DNA of 44,937 nucleotides. Source: TMP-86 sp964247385. GTDB lineage: Bacteria; Pseudomonadota; Gammaproteobacteria; Steroidobacterales; Steroidobacteraceae. The number at the start of each line of letters is the position of its first letter. Positions within the stretch are counted from its first letter, which is position 1. Below, in pieces: positions 1 to 9,464 of this stretch. The DNA is taken from positions 1-44,937 of the forward strand of contig CAXTUB010000019.1 in assembly GCA_964247385.1 (NCBI GenBank). Reading direction: 5' to 3'. The notes beneath the pieces are model-generated. The model had not been told where the DNA came from. It saw only the letters and a program-made list of their open reading frames with translations, and searched no databases. A program made the translations under genes and the position numbers.

Positions 1-37
1 CGTGCGGCTTCGTGCGCTCAAACTTCCCCTTCGACAC
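1..37 (-). CDS. tuf: Elongation factor Tu, N-terminal fragment (partial at window edge)
   Basis: Reading the minus strand from a GTG at 37-35, the first codons give M-S-K-G-K-F-E-R-T-K-P-H, the usual start of bacterial EF-Tu, the GTPase that delivers aminoacyl-tRNA to the ribosome. A GAGGT ribosome-binding site lies about 8 nt upstream. The gene follows fusA by about 65 bp, as in str operons (rpsL-rpsG-fusA-tuf). Only 12 codons are present. A second tuf gene ends at the other edge of the window. Confidence 0.85.
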   Translation of the reverse strand, partial: MSKGKFERTKPH

Positions 38-102
38 TTGGCGTTACCTCACTAATAAAATTGATGGTGCTGATCGCATGAACGCGCTGACCGCGAGCCC
101 GA

Positions 103-2196
103 CTAAGAAGCCTTCTTCAACACGGCCTCGGCCACGTTGTTCGGCACTTCGACGTACTTCGCGAATTCCATGGTGTATGTGGCTCGGCCCTGGCTCATGG
201 AGCGCATGGACGTCGAGTACTGGAACATCTCGGCCAGCGGCACTTCCGCGGTGACCACCTTGCCGGAGGGCGAGTCTTCCATCCCGACAATCTGGCCGCG
301 GCGGCGATTCAAGTCGCCGACGATGTCGCCGTAATAATCTTCGGGCGTCACCACTTCCACTTTCATGATGGGCTCGAGCAGCACGGGCTTTGCTTTGCGA
401 AAGCCCTCCTTGAACCCCATGGATGCGGCGATCTTGAACGCCATTTCGTTCGAGTCGACATCGTGATACGAGCCATCGAACACGGTGACTTTCACATCGA
501 CGATGGGATACCCGGCAATGACGCCGGTTTGCACCGCTTCTTGAATGCCCTTGTCCACCGCCGGAATGTATTCACGCGGAATCGAGCCGCCGACGATGCC
601 GTTGACGAACTCGTAACCCTTGCCTGATTCCTGCGGCTCGATCTTGAGCCACACATGGCCATACTGACCGCGCCCACCCGACTGACGCACGAACTTGCCT
701 TCTGAATCCACCTTGGCGCGGATGGTCTCACGGTAGGCCACCTGCGGCTTGCCGACGTTCGCGTCCACCTTGAACTCACGCTTCATGCGATCGACGATGA
801 TCTCGAGGTGCAACTCGCCCATGCCGGCAATGATGGTCTGGCCGGATTCTTGATCCGTATGCACGCGGAACGAAGGGTCTTCCTTCGCAAGCCGCTGCAG
901 CGCCAAGCCCATCTTCTCCTGGTCGGCCTTGGTCTTGGGCTCGACCGCGACGGAGATGACCGGCTCAGGAAACTCCATCTTCTCAAGCACGATGACTTGA
1001 TCTTGATTAGTGAGCGTGTCGCCCGTGGTCACGTCTTTCAAACCCACGGCCGCAGCGATGTCGCCGGCGCGAACTTCCTTGATCTCCGACCGGTCGCTGG
1101 CATGCATTTGCAGCAGACGTCCGATGCGCTCGTTACGGTTCTTGTTCGGCACGAACACTTGATCGCCCGAATTGAGGGTGCCCGAATACACGCGGAAAAA
1201 GGTGAGATTGCCGACGAATGGATCGTTCAAAATCTTGAACGCCAGCGCGGAGAACGGCGCATTGTCGTCCGCCGGCCGCGTCATGGGCTCGCCGTCTTCG
1301 CTCTGCCCTTTGACGGGAGGCATCTCGGTGGGCGAGGGCATGTATTCGATGATGGCATCGAGCACGGCCTGCACACCCTTGTTCTTGAAGGCGGAGCCGC
1401 AAGTCACCAGACAGATTTCGTTCTTGACCGCGCGAGCGCGCAGCCCGCGCTTGATCTCTTCGTCGGTCAGCTCGCCATTTTCGAGGTACTTGTTGAGAAG
1501 CTGCTCATCGCCTTCCGCGGCCGCTTCGATCATCTTGCCGCGCCATTCCTCACACGCTGCCTGCATGTCTTCCGGAATGTCGCGGTACTCGAACGTCATG
1601 CCCTGCGTATCTTCATCCCACCAAATCGCCTTCATCTTGACGAGATCGACCACGCCGACAAAGCCGTCCTCCGCGCCGATGGGCAACTGGATGGGCACGG
1701 GGTTACCGCGCAGCCGCGATTTGATCTGCTCCACGCAGCGCAAAAAATTGGCGCCGGCTCGGTCCATCTTGTTGACGAACGCAATGCGCGGCACGCCGTA
1801 CTTGTTCATCTGACGCCACACCGTCTCCGACTGCGGCTGCACCCCCGACACCGCGCAATAGACGGCGACCGCCGAGTCGAGCACGCGCAAGCTACGCTCC
1901 ACTTCGATGGTGAAGTCGACGTGCCCCGGCGTATCGATAATGTTGATTCGATACTCGGGGAAACTCTTGTCCATGCCCTTCCAGAAGCAGGTCGTGGCCG
2001 CCGCGGTGATGGTGATGCCGCGCTCCTGCTCCTGCTCCATGTAGTCCATGACGGCGGCGCCATCGTGCACCTCGCCGATCTTGTGCGACACGCCGGTATA
2101 AAAAAGAATGCGCTCGGTCGCGGTGGTCTTGCCCGCATCAATGTGAGCCGAGATACCAATATTGCGATAGCGCTCGATGGGCGTCGTACGTGGCAC
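103..2196 (-). CDS. fusA: Elongation factor G
   Basis: This ribosomal translocase GTPase moves tRNA and mRNA after peptide bond formation and acts in ribosome recycling. Near the N-terminus the P-loop AHIDAGKTT is present, then the switch/G2 region RGITI, G3 DTPGHVD and G4 NKMD; the C-terminal domains IV-V carry GRGQYGHV and PREYIPAVDKG. Full length is about 697-699 residues, normal for EF-G. An ATG at 2202 is possible, but the GAGG ribosome-binding site abuts it; the in-frame GTG at 2196 has an 8-nt spacer and begins PRTTPIERYRNIG, as in relatives, so I prefer it. It is the third gene of the str operon, after rpsL and rpsG and before tuf. Confidence 0.97.
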   Translation of the reverse strand: MPRTTPIERYRNIGISAHIDAGKTTATERILFYTGVSHKIGEVHDGAAVMDYMEQEQERGITITAAATTCFWKGMDKSFPEYRINIIDTPGHVDFTIEVERSLRVLDSAVAVYCAVSGVQPQSETVWRQMNKYGVPRIAFVNKMDRAGANFLRCVEQIKSRLRGNPVPIQLPIGAEDGFVGVVDLVKMKAIWWDEDTQGMTFEYRDIPEDMQAACEEWRGKMIEAAAEGDEQLLNKYLENGELTDEEIKRGLRARAVKNEICLVTCGSAFKNKGVQAVLDAIIEYMPSPTEMPPVKGQSEDGEPMTRPADDNAPFSALAFKILNDPFVGNLTFFRVYSGTLNSGDQVFVPNKNRNERIGRLLQMHASDRSEIKEVRAGDIAAAVGLKDVTTGDTLTNQDQVIVLEKMEFPEPVISVAVEPKTKADQEKMGLALQRLAKEDPSFRVHTDQESGQTIIAGMGELHLEIIVDRMKREFKVDANVGKPQVAYRETIRAKVDSEGKFVRQSGGRGQYGHVWLKIEPQESGKGYEFVNGIVGGSIPREYIPAVDKGIQEAVQTGVIAGYPIVDVKVTVFDGSYHDVDSNEMAFKIAASMGFKEGFRKAKPVLLEPIMKVEVVTPEDYYGDIVGDLNRRRGQIVGMEDSPSGKVVTAEVPLAEMFQYSTSMRSMSQGRATYTMEFAKYVEVPNNVAEAVLKKAS

Positions 2197-2248
2197 GATC
2201 ATTTCCTCACTAAAATTTCTCTAAGCCGGCCGTTCGCGGACCGGTGAG

Positions 2249-2728
2249 CTACCAGCGGTAGTGCGCGAAAGCCTTGTTCGCCTCGGCCATGCGATGCGTG
2301 TCCTCGCGCTTACGCACCGCGGCGCCGCGATTCTCCGAAGCTTCCATGAGCTCCGCGGCCAGACGGTGCGACATGGATTTCTCGCTCCGATCCGAAGCGG
2401 CTTCGATGACCCAGCGCATGGCCAGTGTCTGGCGACGATTAGAGCGAACTTCAACCGGCACTTGATAGGTTGCGCCGCCGACTCGGCGCGACTTGACCTC
2501 GACCACCGGCTTGACGTTGTCGAGCGCAGTTTGCAGCACCGTGATGGCCTCATCGCCCGCCTTGCCGGTGCGCTCGCCAATGCGGTCAATGGCGCCATAG
2601 ACGATTTTTTCGGCCACCGACTTCTTGCCGCGCTCCATGACCATGTTGATGAACTTGGCCAGCATGTCGTTACCGAACTTAGGATCGGGAAGAATGTGCC
2701 TCTGCGGAGCTGCGGAACGACGCGACAT
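2249..2728 (-). CDS. rpsG: 30S ribosomal protein S7
   Basis: S7 is a primary binder of the 3' major domain of 16S rRNA and in the str operon is commonly the autogenous translational repressor. The sequence shows the characteristic RHILPDPKFGNDMLAKFIN segment near the N-terminus, GKKSVAEKIVYGA, and the conserved GGATYQVPVEV and RW(V/L)IEAA-like regions. At 159 residues it is slightly longer than the usual 156. It lies 6 bp after rpsL and about 50 bp before fusA, so the three genes are co-transcribed. Confidence 0.97.
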   Translation of the reverse strand: MSRRSAAPQRHILPDPKFGNDMLAKFINMVMERGKKSVAEKIVYGAIDRIGERTGKAGDEAITVLQTALDNVKPVVEVKSRRVGGATYQVPVEVRSNRRQTLAMRWVIEAASDRSEKSMSHRLAAELMEASENRGAAVRKREDTHRMAEANKAFAHYRW

Positions 2729-2734
2729 GAATAC

Positions 2735-3109
<375 letters not shown>

Positions 3110-3206
3110 GCGCACCTAACCCTATAAAAACCTGAGCCGCCTTGCATGGGCGGCCCGGTGGTTGAATCGTTATGCCGCAAGCGCGAAACGCGGCGCTGCG
3201 GCAAGG

Positions 3207-3243
3207 GCCGACAATTTTAAAAAATCAACTGAGGTGGTGTCAA
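3207..3243 (-). promoter_or_regulatory. Sigma-70 promoter of the rpsL-rpsG-fusA operon
   Basis: On the minus strand a perfect -35 TTGACA (3243-3238) is followed after 18 nt by TAAAAT (3219-3214; 5 of 6 matches to TATAAT). It would start transcription near 3207, about 100 nt upstream of rpsL. This gives the str operon an independent promoter, as expected given that it is separated from rpoC by 30 kb. Seen by eye only. Confidence 0.65.
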
Positions 3244-3302
3244 GGCACGCGCTGCATGCAGGTGCCAATGAAAGTCAAAAGCTTCGGTTGAGCAATTGTC
3301 GC

Positions 3303-4085
3303 CTAATTCCCGATCTTCATGCCCGCAAGATGCTCGCGCACGCTGTCGCGGTAACCCTCGCTGCTGGTTACCGTGCGTCCGCCGCTCAGCACCAAAATGA
3401 AATCACCCCGGGGGGTGCGGCTCACTTCTCTCAAATGCCGCAGATTGATGGTGCATGAGCGGCCAATCTTGAGCAGCGACTGCCCGCCGATGCTGCGCTC
3501 AGCCTGCGAAAACGTGCTGCGCACGTGGAAAACCTCGCGTCCCACGACCAGTTTTACGTAGTTTCGGCTCGCCTCGATGAGCTCGATCTGCGCCACGTCG
3601 ATCATGTGCAGCCGGCCTCCGGACTCTGCCAGAATGCGTTCCGGCATTTCGGGCTGCAAAGTCTGGGCGCTGCGCTGCAATCTTTGCAGGAGCTCGGCCA
3701 TCACCGCCGAATCGCCCGAGCTCTGCGCCGCGCAGCGGCGCCGCACGCGATCCAGCGTCCGATCGAAACGCTCCGCATCGAACGGCTTCAACAAATAGTC
3801 CGCGGCGCTCACCTCGAAAGCCTCCAGGGCGTAATCGTCATAAGCCGTCACAAACACGATGAGGGGGAGCCTGCTCGGATCCAGGGCCTGCGCGAGCGCC
3901 ATGCCGGTGAGGCTCTTCATCTGGATGTCTAGAAATACGAGATCAGGCCGAGTGATGCGGATCGCTTCGAGCGCCGCGGGGCTATCGCCGAATTCGCCGA
4001 TGACGCTCAAATCGTTTGCGCGCGCGCAGTGCTCGCGCAATACGCGCCGCGCGGTCGGCTCATCATCGACGATCATCACGTTCAC
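3303..4085 (-). CDS. LytTR-family two-component response regulator
   Basis: The N-terminal receiver domain (about residues 1-120) has the acidic pair D7/D8, phosphoacceptor D53 in LVFLDIQM, T80 and K100 in YLLKPF. The C-terminal half (about 155-255) is a LytTR DNA-binding domain: IELIEASRNYVKL, VRSTFSQAE and the RSCTINLRHL region are typical. Length 260 residues, as in AlgR/LytR/YehT-type regulators. It begins 15 bp after the stop of the histidine kinase gene, so the two form one operon and almost certainly one signalling pair. The target genes are unknown; the divergent UrcA gene or its own operon are simple candidates. Confidence 0.9.
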   Translation of the reverse strand: MNVMIVDDEPTARRVLREHCARANDLSVIGEFGDSPAALEAIRITRPDLVFLDIQMKSLTGMALAQALDPSRLPLIVFVTAYDDYALEAFEVSAADYLLKPFDAERFDRTLDRVRRRCAAQSSGDSAVMAELLQRLQRSAQTLQPEMPERILAESGGRLHMIDVAQIELIEASRNYVKLVVGREVFHVRSTFSQAERSIGGQSLLKIGRSCTINLRHLREVSRTPRGDFILVLSGGRTVTSSEGYRDSVREHLAGMKIGN

Positions 4086-4100
4086 GGCATCATACCGAGC

Positions 4101-5279
4101 TCATGCGTTCAGCACAGCGACCGGGTTCGCGGCGGACGCGAGGCTGCTGGAGACATGACCCGCTGAGCTAGGCGCCGCATCGCGCAGCGCGGGGATGACG
4201 ATCTCTGCGATCCAATGCGCCGCATCGCCCCGCTGCGACGTGAATCGAGCGCGTTCGCCGAACTGAACCGCGAGCCGCTCGCGAACATTCTTGATACCAA
4301 TGCCCTCGCCATGCGGACCCGCCGATGCACTGGCACCATTGCTCACGGTCAATCGTAATTGCTCACCATCCAACTGCGCCTGCACGAGGATGGACACAGC
4401 GCTTTCCGCGCGTGCCAGACCGTGCACAACCGCGTTTTCAACGAGGGGCTGAAGAATGAGGCTCGGAACCCAAACCGCCGGCACACTCTTGGCCTCAGGC
4501 AGCTCGATGTGCAAGCGATCCGCGAAACGCTTCTGCTGCAATTCCAAATAAAGCCGTACGAACTGCAGCTCATCGGCGAGAGTGACGTACTCCCGCTTGC
4601 CGGCGCGAAGCAAGCGGCGCAACAAATCGCCGAGCTTCACGACCATGGCCTGGGCTTCGCGCGGCTGCCACTCGATCTCGGCATGAATGGCGTGCAGCAA
4701 GTTGAATAGCGTGTGCGGCGAGAGCTGCATGCGCAAGGCCGCGAGCCGCGCCGCGTCGAACTGCCGCTCGAGCGATGCGATATGAGATTGAGAATCGCGG
4801 AAGCGTCGATAGTTCGCAAACCCTGTCACCAGAGCCAGACCGAACCCGTAGGCCAAAAACATGGTGGTCGCGCTCGCGAGCCATAACTGCAAATCCGATG
4901 ACGAAAGCATCGCCATCACGGCAGCACCCGGACTGTGCTTGACCTCTTCGTGTCCGCCGAGAAGGTCGGCGGCCATCAACGCAGGCGAGCCCAGCGCGGA
5001 GAATGCGAGCGCGACCAGCAACTGCATGGGCACAGCCGGCCACCAAGGCTGCCAGCGGATTCGCAGCGAAGTCCATACACTGAGGAGTAGCGCGGGATAC
5101 AGGAATACGTGCTGCAGCACTCGCACGTCCCAAGTCGCAAATAGGCGTTGCTCGATCATGGGACGGAAGCCTGCGTTCATGCTGCCCGCAAACAGCACGT
5201 TGGATAAGGTCACGTAAACCCAGAATGCCGACACGATGCCGAAGACCGGCCAGCGCTCCGACGCACGCGAAGTGTTCAT
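4101..5279 (-). CDS. LytS/AlgZ-type membrane sensor histidine kinase
   Basis: About four hydrophobic segments occupy the first 150 residues (near 11-32, 55-75, 82-105 and 130-152). A His_kinase (PF06580-like) domain follows, with the dimerisation/phosphoacceptor motif LSPHTLFNLLHAI, a divergent form of the usual NPHFLFN. The C-terminal HATPase has N-box LQPLVENAVVHGL and G-box GEGIGIKNVRERL. It presumably phosphorylates the LytTR regulator encoded 15 bp downstream. The membrane region does not show an obvious 5TM-LYT or other named sensor domain, so the stimulus cannot be guessed. It ends with a basic-poor, alanine/serine-rich tail. Confidence 0.9.
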   Translation of the reverse strand: MNTSRASERWPVFGIVSAFWVYVTLSNVLFAGSMNAGFRPMIEQRLFATWDVRVLQHVFLYPALLLSVWTSLRIRWQPWWPAVPMQLLVALAFSALGSPALMAADLLGGHEEVKHSPGAAVMAMLSSSDLQLWLASATTMFLAYGFGLALVTGFANYRRFRDSQSHIASLERQFDAARLAALRMQLSPHTLFNLLHAIHAEIEWQPREAQAMVVKLGDLLRRLLRAGKREYVTLADELQFVRLYLELQQKRFADRLHIELPEAKSVPAVWVPSLILQPLVENAVVHGLARAESAVSILVQAQLDGEQLRLTVSNGASASAGPHGEGIGIKNVRERLAVQFGERARFTSQRGDAAHWIAEIVIPALRDAAPSSAGHVSSSLASAANPVAVLNA

Positions 5280-5445
5280 GCCGCCAGCGTACGCCTAAAA
5301 AAGTGCGCATTCGCACACCGCAGACAAGCGAGGGACGAACTCGTTGATTCCAGGGACGAATGCGATGGCAATGCGCTGACTCCGCTTGCGCAAAAGCGTG
5401 TGATGGCGGCACGCCCCCCGGCGCTCATTGGCAAAGGAGACTCAG

Positions 5446-5796
5446 ATGAAATCGTTTCGCAAATCGACGTGCGCGCTCACTCTCGGCAGGCTCGGCTTGA
5501 GCGTCTCGGCCCTGGCAATCTCAGCAGCCGGAATTGCGGTAGCCCATGGCGATGAAGTGCCCTCGGTGGCGGTGCACTACTACGCCTCGGATTTGTTGAG
5601 CGATGCCGGCGCCGCAGCGGTCTATCGCAAAATTTCGCATGCTGCGCGCCAGGTGTGTCCCGACGGCGACGCACGCGATTTGAATCGGAAGGCGTTGGCC
5701 ACTCGATGTCAGAGCGAAGCCGTTGAGCGTGCCGTGAGACAGATCGACAGCCCGCGCCTCGCCGCCAAGTACGCGGCGTTCGCTCGCCAAGGTTAG
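5446..5796 (+). CDS. UrcA family exported protein
   Basis: A 116-residue protein with a basic N-terminus and hydrophobic stretch (about residues 12-34, ending AHG-like) that reads as a Sec signal peptide. The mature part has the UrcA-family pattern: a VHYYASDL region, then HAARQVC...ATRCQSEAVERAV with two cysteines that probably form a disulfide. UrcA proteins are small periplasmic proteins of unknown function, common in Caulobacter/Sphingomonas-like and some gammaproteobacterial genomes. The ATG at 5446 has an AAAGGAGA ribosome-binding site about 5 nt upstream, better than the in-frame TTG at 5428. It is divergent from the histidine kinase gene. Confidence 0.8.
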   Translation: MKSFRKSTCALTLGRLGLSVSALAISAAGIAVAHGDEVPSVAVHYYASDLLSDAGAAAVYRKISHAARQVCPDGDARDLNRKALATRCQSEAVERAVRQIDSPRLAAKYAAFARQG

Positions 5797-5806
5797 GCCT
5801 ACGACC

Positions 5807-5830
5807 GGCCGGCGCGCGCTGCCGCCGGCC
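5807..5830. terminator. GC-rich hairpin between convergent genes
   Basis: The 8-bp perfect stem GGCCGGCG / CGCCGGCC (5807-5814 and 5823-5830) with an 8-nt loop sits exactly between the convergent UrcA and DUF2937 genes. It has no T-tract, so its role as a bidirectional terminator is inferred from position. Confidence 0.45.
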
Positions 5831-5838
5831 CGATTGAT

Positions 5839-6411
5839 CTAGAAACGCCGCGAAGCCGCTGTGGCGACGGGCTGAGTTTTCTGAAGGTCGGGCCGGACGG
5901 CCGGCCGCTTCTTCGGCGCCATCACCCGGCCAAGCGATGCCAGCAGAAATAATCCAAGCATTTCGAGCAAGAAGGCGCTCAGGAATCCCACCAGGATGCC
6001 GGACAGCATGGCCGCGGGATTCAAAGGAACGTTGTAAGAGTAATGGTCGAGCGTTTCGTGCAGCAGCTCGCCATGGGGCTCGCGCACCATGTGCATCAGG
6101 CGTTTGATCAGCGGAACCTGGAGATCCTGCCACTCGCGGGCCAGCATGCGCATGCGCTCGTAGTTGGCCTCGATGGTGCGTGCCTCGTCGCGGAACACGG
6201 CGTCGTCGCTTGCACGATGATGCGTGATGAGCGCTATGACATCACCATTGAAATGCTGCTCCGCGGTCTTTTGAAACCCGGCGAAATTACTTTGTGCTTC
6301 CAGCCAGTGCGCATGCACGCGCTCGGCGTATTGATCGACGAAGCTTGGAATCTGCAGGCCGATCAAGAGGCTTGCGGCAAACACAAGAAGACGCAAGTAG
6401 CTGCGAAACAT
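5839..6411 (-). CDS. DUF2937 family membrane protein
   Basis: A 190-residue protein with an N-terminal hydrophobic segment (about 5-24), a long, charged, helical middle region (VDQYAERVHAHWLEAQ...HFNGDV), and a second long hydrophobic segment near residues 132-165 (MLSGILVGFLSAFLLEMLGLF), ending in a basic cytoplasmic tail. This two-membrane-anchor architecture with QYAERVxAHxxE and GF matches DUF2937; no function is known. It begins 15 bp after the small gene at 6427-6669 on the same strand, so they may be co-transcribed with hutI. Confidence 0.7.
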   Translation of the reverse strand: MFRSYLRLLVFAASLLIGLQIPSFVDQYAERVHAHWLEAQSNFAGFQKTAEQHFNGDVIALITHHRASDDAVFRDEARTIEANYERMRMLAREWQDLQVPLIKRLMHMVREPHGELLHETLDHYSYNVPLNPAAMLSGILVGFLSAFLLEMLGLFLLASLGRVMAPKKRPAVRPDLQKTQPVATAASRRF

Positions 6412-6426
6412 GAGTCGTTCGCTGTG

Positions 6427-6669
6427 CTAAGCGTGCACGTCGAGCAACGTACCGAGCATGTCGCTCGCCGTGCTCAATACGCGCGCCGCGAGCTGAGCCT
6501 GCAACTTGTCCTGCGGCAGGTGCAGCAGCGCCGCAGTGAGATCGTTACTGCCGATGGCGCCGCTGGCGATCACCGCCGCATCGCGATTCAAATCCGCAAA
6601 ACTGTTGCGAAGGCCGAGCTGCGCGCTCTGCTGCGCGTCGAATCGGACTCCCGACATGATGCCGCTCAT
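6427..6669 (-). CDS. Small protein of unknown function (80 residues, flagellar rod-like helices)
   Basis: Downstream of hutI by about 75 bp and upstream of the DUF2937 gene by 15 bp. A longer open frame overlaps hutI, but I choose the ATG at 6669 because the upstream extension lies inside the hutI coding sequence. The protein is almost all amphipathic helix: an N-terminal ...NSFADLNRDAAVIASG segment and a C-terminal ARVLSTASDMLGTLLDV segment. This pattern loosely recalls the N- and C-terminal helices of flagellar rod/hook proteins, but there is no flagellar context, so I make no functional claim. No clear ribosome-binding site is visible. Confidence 0.5.
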   Translation of the reverse strand: MSGIMSGVRFDAQQSAQLGLRNSFADLNRDAAVIASGAIGSNDLTAALLHLPQDKLQAQLAARVLSTASDMLGTLLDVHA

Positions 6670-6743
6670 GGTGCGCAAACTGTAAAACAGCTCGCACGGC
6701 ACGGACAAGGCAAAGCGGCCGGAATTGTGATGTGGTACGGGGA

Positions 6744-7964
6744 TTATGCGGCCTGCCACACACCGCGGTGCACGCGCGCAACGCAAGGATTGGCGCCGAG
6801 CGCATGGATGATCTCCGCCGGATGGTCGACGCGAAACACCGCGAGGTCGGCGCGTTTTCCTATATCGAGGGTGCCTCGATCGGCCGCGATGTTCAAGGCC
6901 TTGGCTGCCTCGCGGGTGGCCCCGGCGAGCGATTCGGCCGGGGTCAGGCCGAACAATGTACAAGCCATGTTCATCGCCAACAGGAGCGACGTGCAGGGCG
7001 ATGTGCCGGGATTCGAATCGGTGGCGACGGCCATGGGGACGCCCAGCTTGCGCAAGCGCTGCACAGGCGGCGGCTGTGTCTGCCTCAGCGTGTAATAAGC
7101 GCATGGCAAAAGCACCGCCGCGCTCCCTGCCTCCGCGAGTGCGGCCACGGCGGCTTCACCGGCATACTCCAGATGATCGACGGAGAGCGCTCCGTGGCGC
7201 GCCGCCAATTGCGCGGCGCCCATGTCAGAAAGCTGCCCCGCATGCAGGTGAATGCCAAGGCCAAGGTCGCGGGCGCGACTCAAATACCGGTCGGTCTCTG
7301 ACAGGCTGAAAGCCATGGATTCGCAAAACGCATCGACCGCATCGGCGAGTTGCGCTCGCGCAATGTTCGGCAGCCAGACATCGCACACTTGATCGACGAA
7401 CGCGCCGCGCGCGGCGCCAAATCGCGCCGGCAGCGCATGCAGGCCGAGATAAGTCGTCGTGATCGACACCGGCTCGTACGCGCCCAATTGACGCGCCACG
7501 GCGAGCAGTCTTCGCTCTGACTCGAGCGTGCTGCCGTATCCCGATTTGATCTCGAGGGTGGTCACGCCTTCTGCGCTCAATCGGCGCACACGTGCCAGCG
7601 CACCCGTCAATAACTCCTCCTCCGTCGCCGCATCGGTGGCGCGCATGGTTGAGGCAATGCCGCCGCCGCGCGCGGCGATTTGCTCATAAGAAATTCCGTT
7701 CAAGCGCTGCTCGAATTCCTGCGCGCGGTTGCCGCCATAGACGAGATGGGTGTGGCAATCGATGAGGCCCGGTGTCACCCAATGCGCAGCCAGCTCGATG
7801 AGCCTTGCGCCCGTGGAACGCGCGATGCGCCGCCCTTCCTCGGCCGAGCCCAGCCAAGCGATGCGCTCGTCTCGAATCCCAATCGCCGCATGGCGCTGCT
7901 CGCCATACTCCGGCGTGCCGCTTGCGAAAGTCGCGAGATGCACGTCCGTCAACACGCAGTCCAT
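6744..7964 (-). CDS. hutI: Imidazolonepropionase
   Basis: Third step of histidine degradation: hydrolysis of 4-imidazolone-5-propanoate to N-formimidoyl-L-glutamate, in the cytoplasm. The metal-dependent amidohydrolase signature is complete: GLIDCHTHLVYGG near residue 70, HLHAGQLSDMGAAQLAARHG with DHLEY, and VATDSNPGTSP. Length 406 residues is normal. It is transcribed divergently from hutF with only 17 bp between start codons, so its promoter must lie at least partly inside hutF. The other four hut genes are on the opposite strand. Confidence 0.95.
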   Translation of the reverse strand: MDCVLTDVHLATFASGTPEYGEQRHAAIGIRDERIAWLGSAEEGRRIARSTGARLIELAAHWVTPGLIDCHTHLVYGGNRAQEFEQRLNGISYEQIAARGGGIASTMRATDAATEEELLTGALARVRRLSAEGVTTLEIKSGYGSTLESERRLLAVARQLGAYEPVSITTTYLGLHALPARFGAARGAFVDQVCDVWLPNIARAQLADAVDAFCESMAFSLSETDRYLSRARDLGLGIHLHAGQLSDMGAAQLAARHGALSVDHLEYAGEAAVAALAEAGSAAVLLPCAYYTLRQTQPPPVQRLRKLGVPMAVATDSNPGTSPCTSLLLAMNMACTLFGLTPAESLAGATREAAKALNIAADRGTLDIGKRADLAVFRVDHPAEIIHALGANPCVARVHRGVWQAA

Positions 7965-7981
7965 GCATACTAGCCTACCGC

Positions 7982-9430
7982 ATGCAGCACTTTTGCTTTG
8001 ACCACGCGCTCCTGCCGGGCGGCTGGCAGCAGGATATGGTCTTTTCCGTTGATTCGACCGGCCGCATCGACTCGGTGCGCCGCTTCACGGCGACCCCTCA
8101 TGAGTGGCCGGGTGCGATCGAGCACGTCGGGGGGTACGCGATTCCGGGAATGCCGAACGCGCACAGCCACGCGTTTCAGCGCGCCATGGCGGGGGCCGCC
8201 GAGCAAAGGCAAAGTGGGCAAGACAGCTTCTGGGGTTGGCGAGAGCTCATGTATGAGCTTGCCAATACGCTGGATGCCGAAAGTCTCGAGACCGTGGCCT
8301 CGCAAGCATTCGTCGAAATGCTGGACGCGGGCTACACCTCGGTCGCGGAGTTTCATTATCTGCATCGAGAGCTCGATGGCTCCAGGGCGCACGAAGTGAC
8401 TGCGACGGCGCGCGCGCTCGCTCGTGCCGCGGACGCGGCGGGCATTGGATTATGCATCGTGCCCGCGGCATATCGCAGCAGCGATTTCGGCGATGCGCCT
8501 TTGCGCAACGAGCAGCGGCGCTTCGATGCCGATGCCGAGTGGATTGCTTCTCAGGTCGATGCATGCCTGTGTGAGTTCGCGAATAATCCGGCATTGTCCT
8601 GCGCCGTGGCGATTCACAGCCTGCGAGCGTTCAGCCTCTCATCGATCCGCGATCTCGCGCGCAACGTTCGCCGCACTCGTCCCACGCTGCCAATTCACAT
8701 ACACATCGCCGAGCAGCAGGCCGAGGTGGATTCGTGCCTTGCGCACACCGGCCAACGCCCGGTCGAACATCTCCTCGATTCAGGCATCGTCGATGCGCAC
8801 TGGTGCCTCGTGCACGCCACCCACGCGAATCAAGCTGAAATTGAGGGCATGGCATCGCTCGGGTGCGCTGTCTGCCTGTGTCCCACCACGGAGGCCAATT
8901 TGGGCGATGGTGAGTTTGACACGCGAGAATTTCTGCAACGGCGCGGCGTTCTGTGCATTGGCTCCGACAGTCAAGTCTGCATCGATCCCACGGAGGAGTT
9001 GCGCTGGCTCGAATATCAGCAACGCTTGCGGACGCAGCGCCGCGTAGTGCTCGCACCGCACCGCGCCGCGAAGCGCGAGTCAAGGGGCGATGGGCAAACC
9101 AAGGAATCGCTGGGCGAGAGCTTATGGCAGCGAGCCTGTTCCGGGGGTGCGGCAGCGCTCGGGATGCCGATCGGAGAATTACGCTCCGGTGCGCGCGCTG
9201 ATCTCGTTGTGCTCGATGCCGGCCATCCTTCCATCGCGGGGGCTGAGCCCGGGCAAGCTCTCGATGCGCTGATCTTCGCCGGCGCGCGCGCCGCCATCCG
9301 CGATGTCATGGTGGCGGGGCGCTGGCGAGTGAGAGATGGGCGGCATTCCGCACGCGATTCGGTGGGCGCGCGCTACACACAATGGCGCCGTGATTGGCAG
9401 GCCACGATTAAAATGAATTCCCGGCCATGA
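7982..9430 (+). CDS. hutF: Formimidoylglutamate deiminase
   Basis: Converts N-formimidoyl-L-glutamate to N-formyl-L-glutamate and ammonia, the bacterial alternative to HutE/formiminoglutamase. The amidohydrolase motifs are present: GMPNAHSHAFQRAMAG, HIHIAEQQAEV, LVHATHA, and IGSDSQVCIDPTEELRWLE. I take the ATG at 7982 (MQHFCFDHALLPGGW), because the longer open frame would overlap hutI. This gives 482 residues, somewhat longer than the usual 450-460, with an extra basic/polar stretch near residue 360 (after RRVVLAPHRAA). First gene of the hutF-U-H-G-transporter run; 34 bp before hutU. Confidence 0.93.
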   Translation: MQHFCFDHALLPGGWQQDMVFSVDSTGRIDSVRRFTATPHEWPGAIEHVGGYAIPGMPNAHSHAFQRAMAGAAEQRQSGQDSFWGWRELMYELANTLDAESLETVASQAFVEMLDAGYTSVAEFHYLHRELDGSRAHEVTATARALARAADAAGIGLCIVPAAYRSSDFGDAPLRNEQRRFDADAEWIASQVDACLCEFANNPALSCAVAIHSLRAFSLSSIRDLARNVRRTRPTLPIHIHIAEQQAEVDSCLAHTGQRPVEHLLDSGIVDAHWCLVHATHANQAEIEGMASLGCAVCLCPTTEANLGDGEFDTREFLQRRGVLCIGSDSQVCIDPTEELRWLEYQQRLRTQRRVVLAPHRAAKRESRGDGQTKESLGESLWQRACSGGAAALGMPIGELRSGARADLVVLDAGHPSIAGAEPGQALDALIFAGARAAIRDVMVAGRWRVRDGRHSARDSVGARYTQWRRDWQATIKMNSRP

Positions 9431-9464
9431 GCCCATCCGCAGACTTGGGCCGCGGGGAGTATTC

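Noticed and set aside
808..2247. Long plus-strand open frame opposite fusA, and similar long frames opposite rpoB, rpoC and hutU
   Set aside because: They are antisense shadows of GC-rich essential genes; composition (many H, R and D) and lack of motifs show they are not real proteins.
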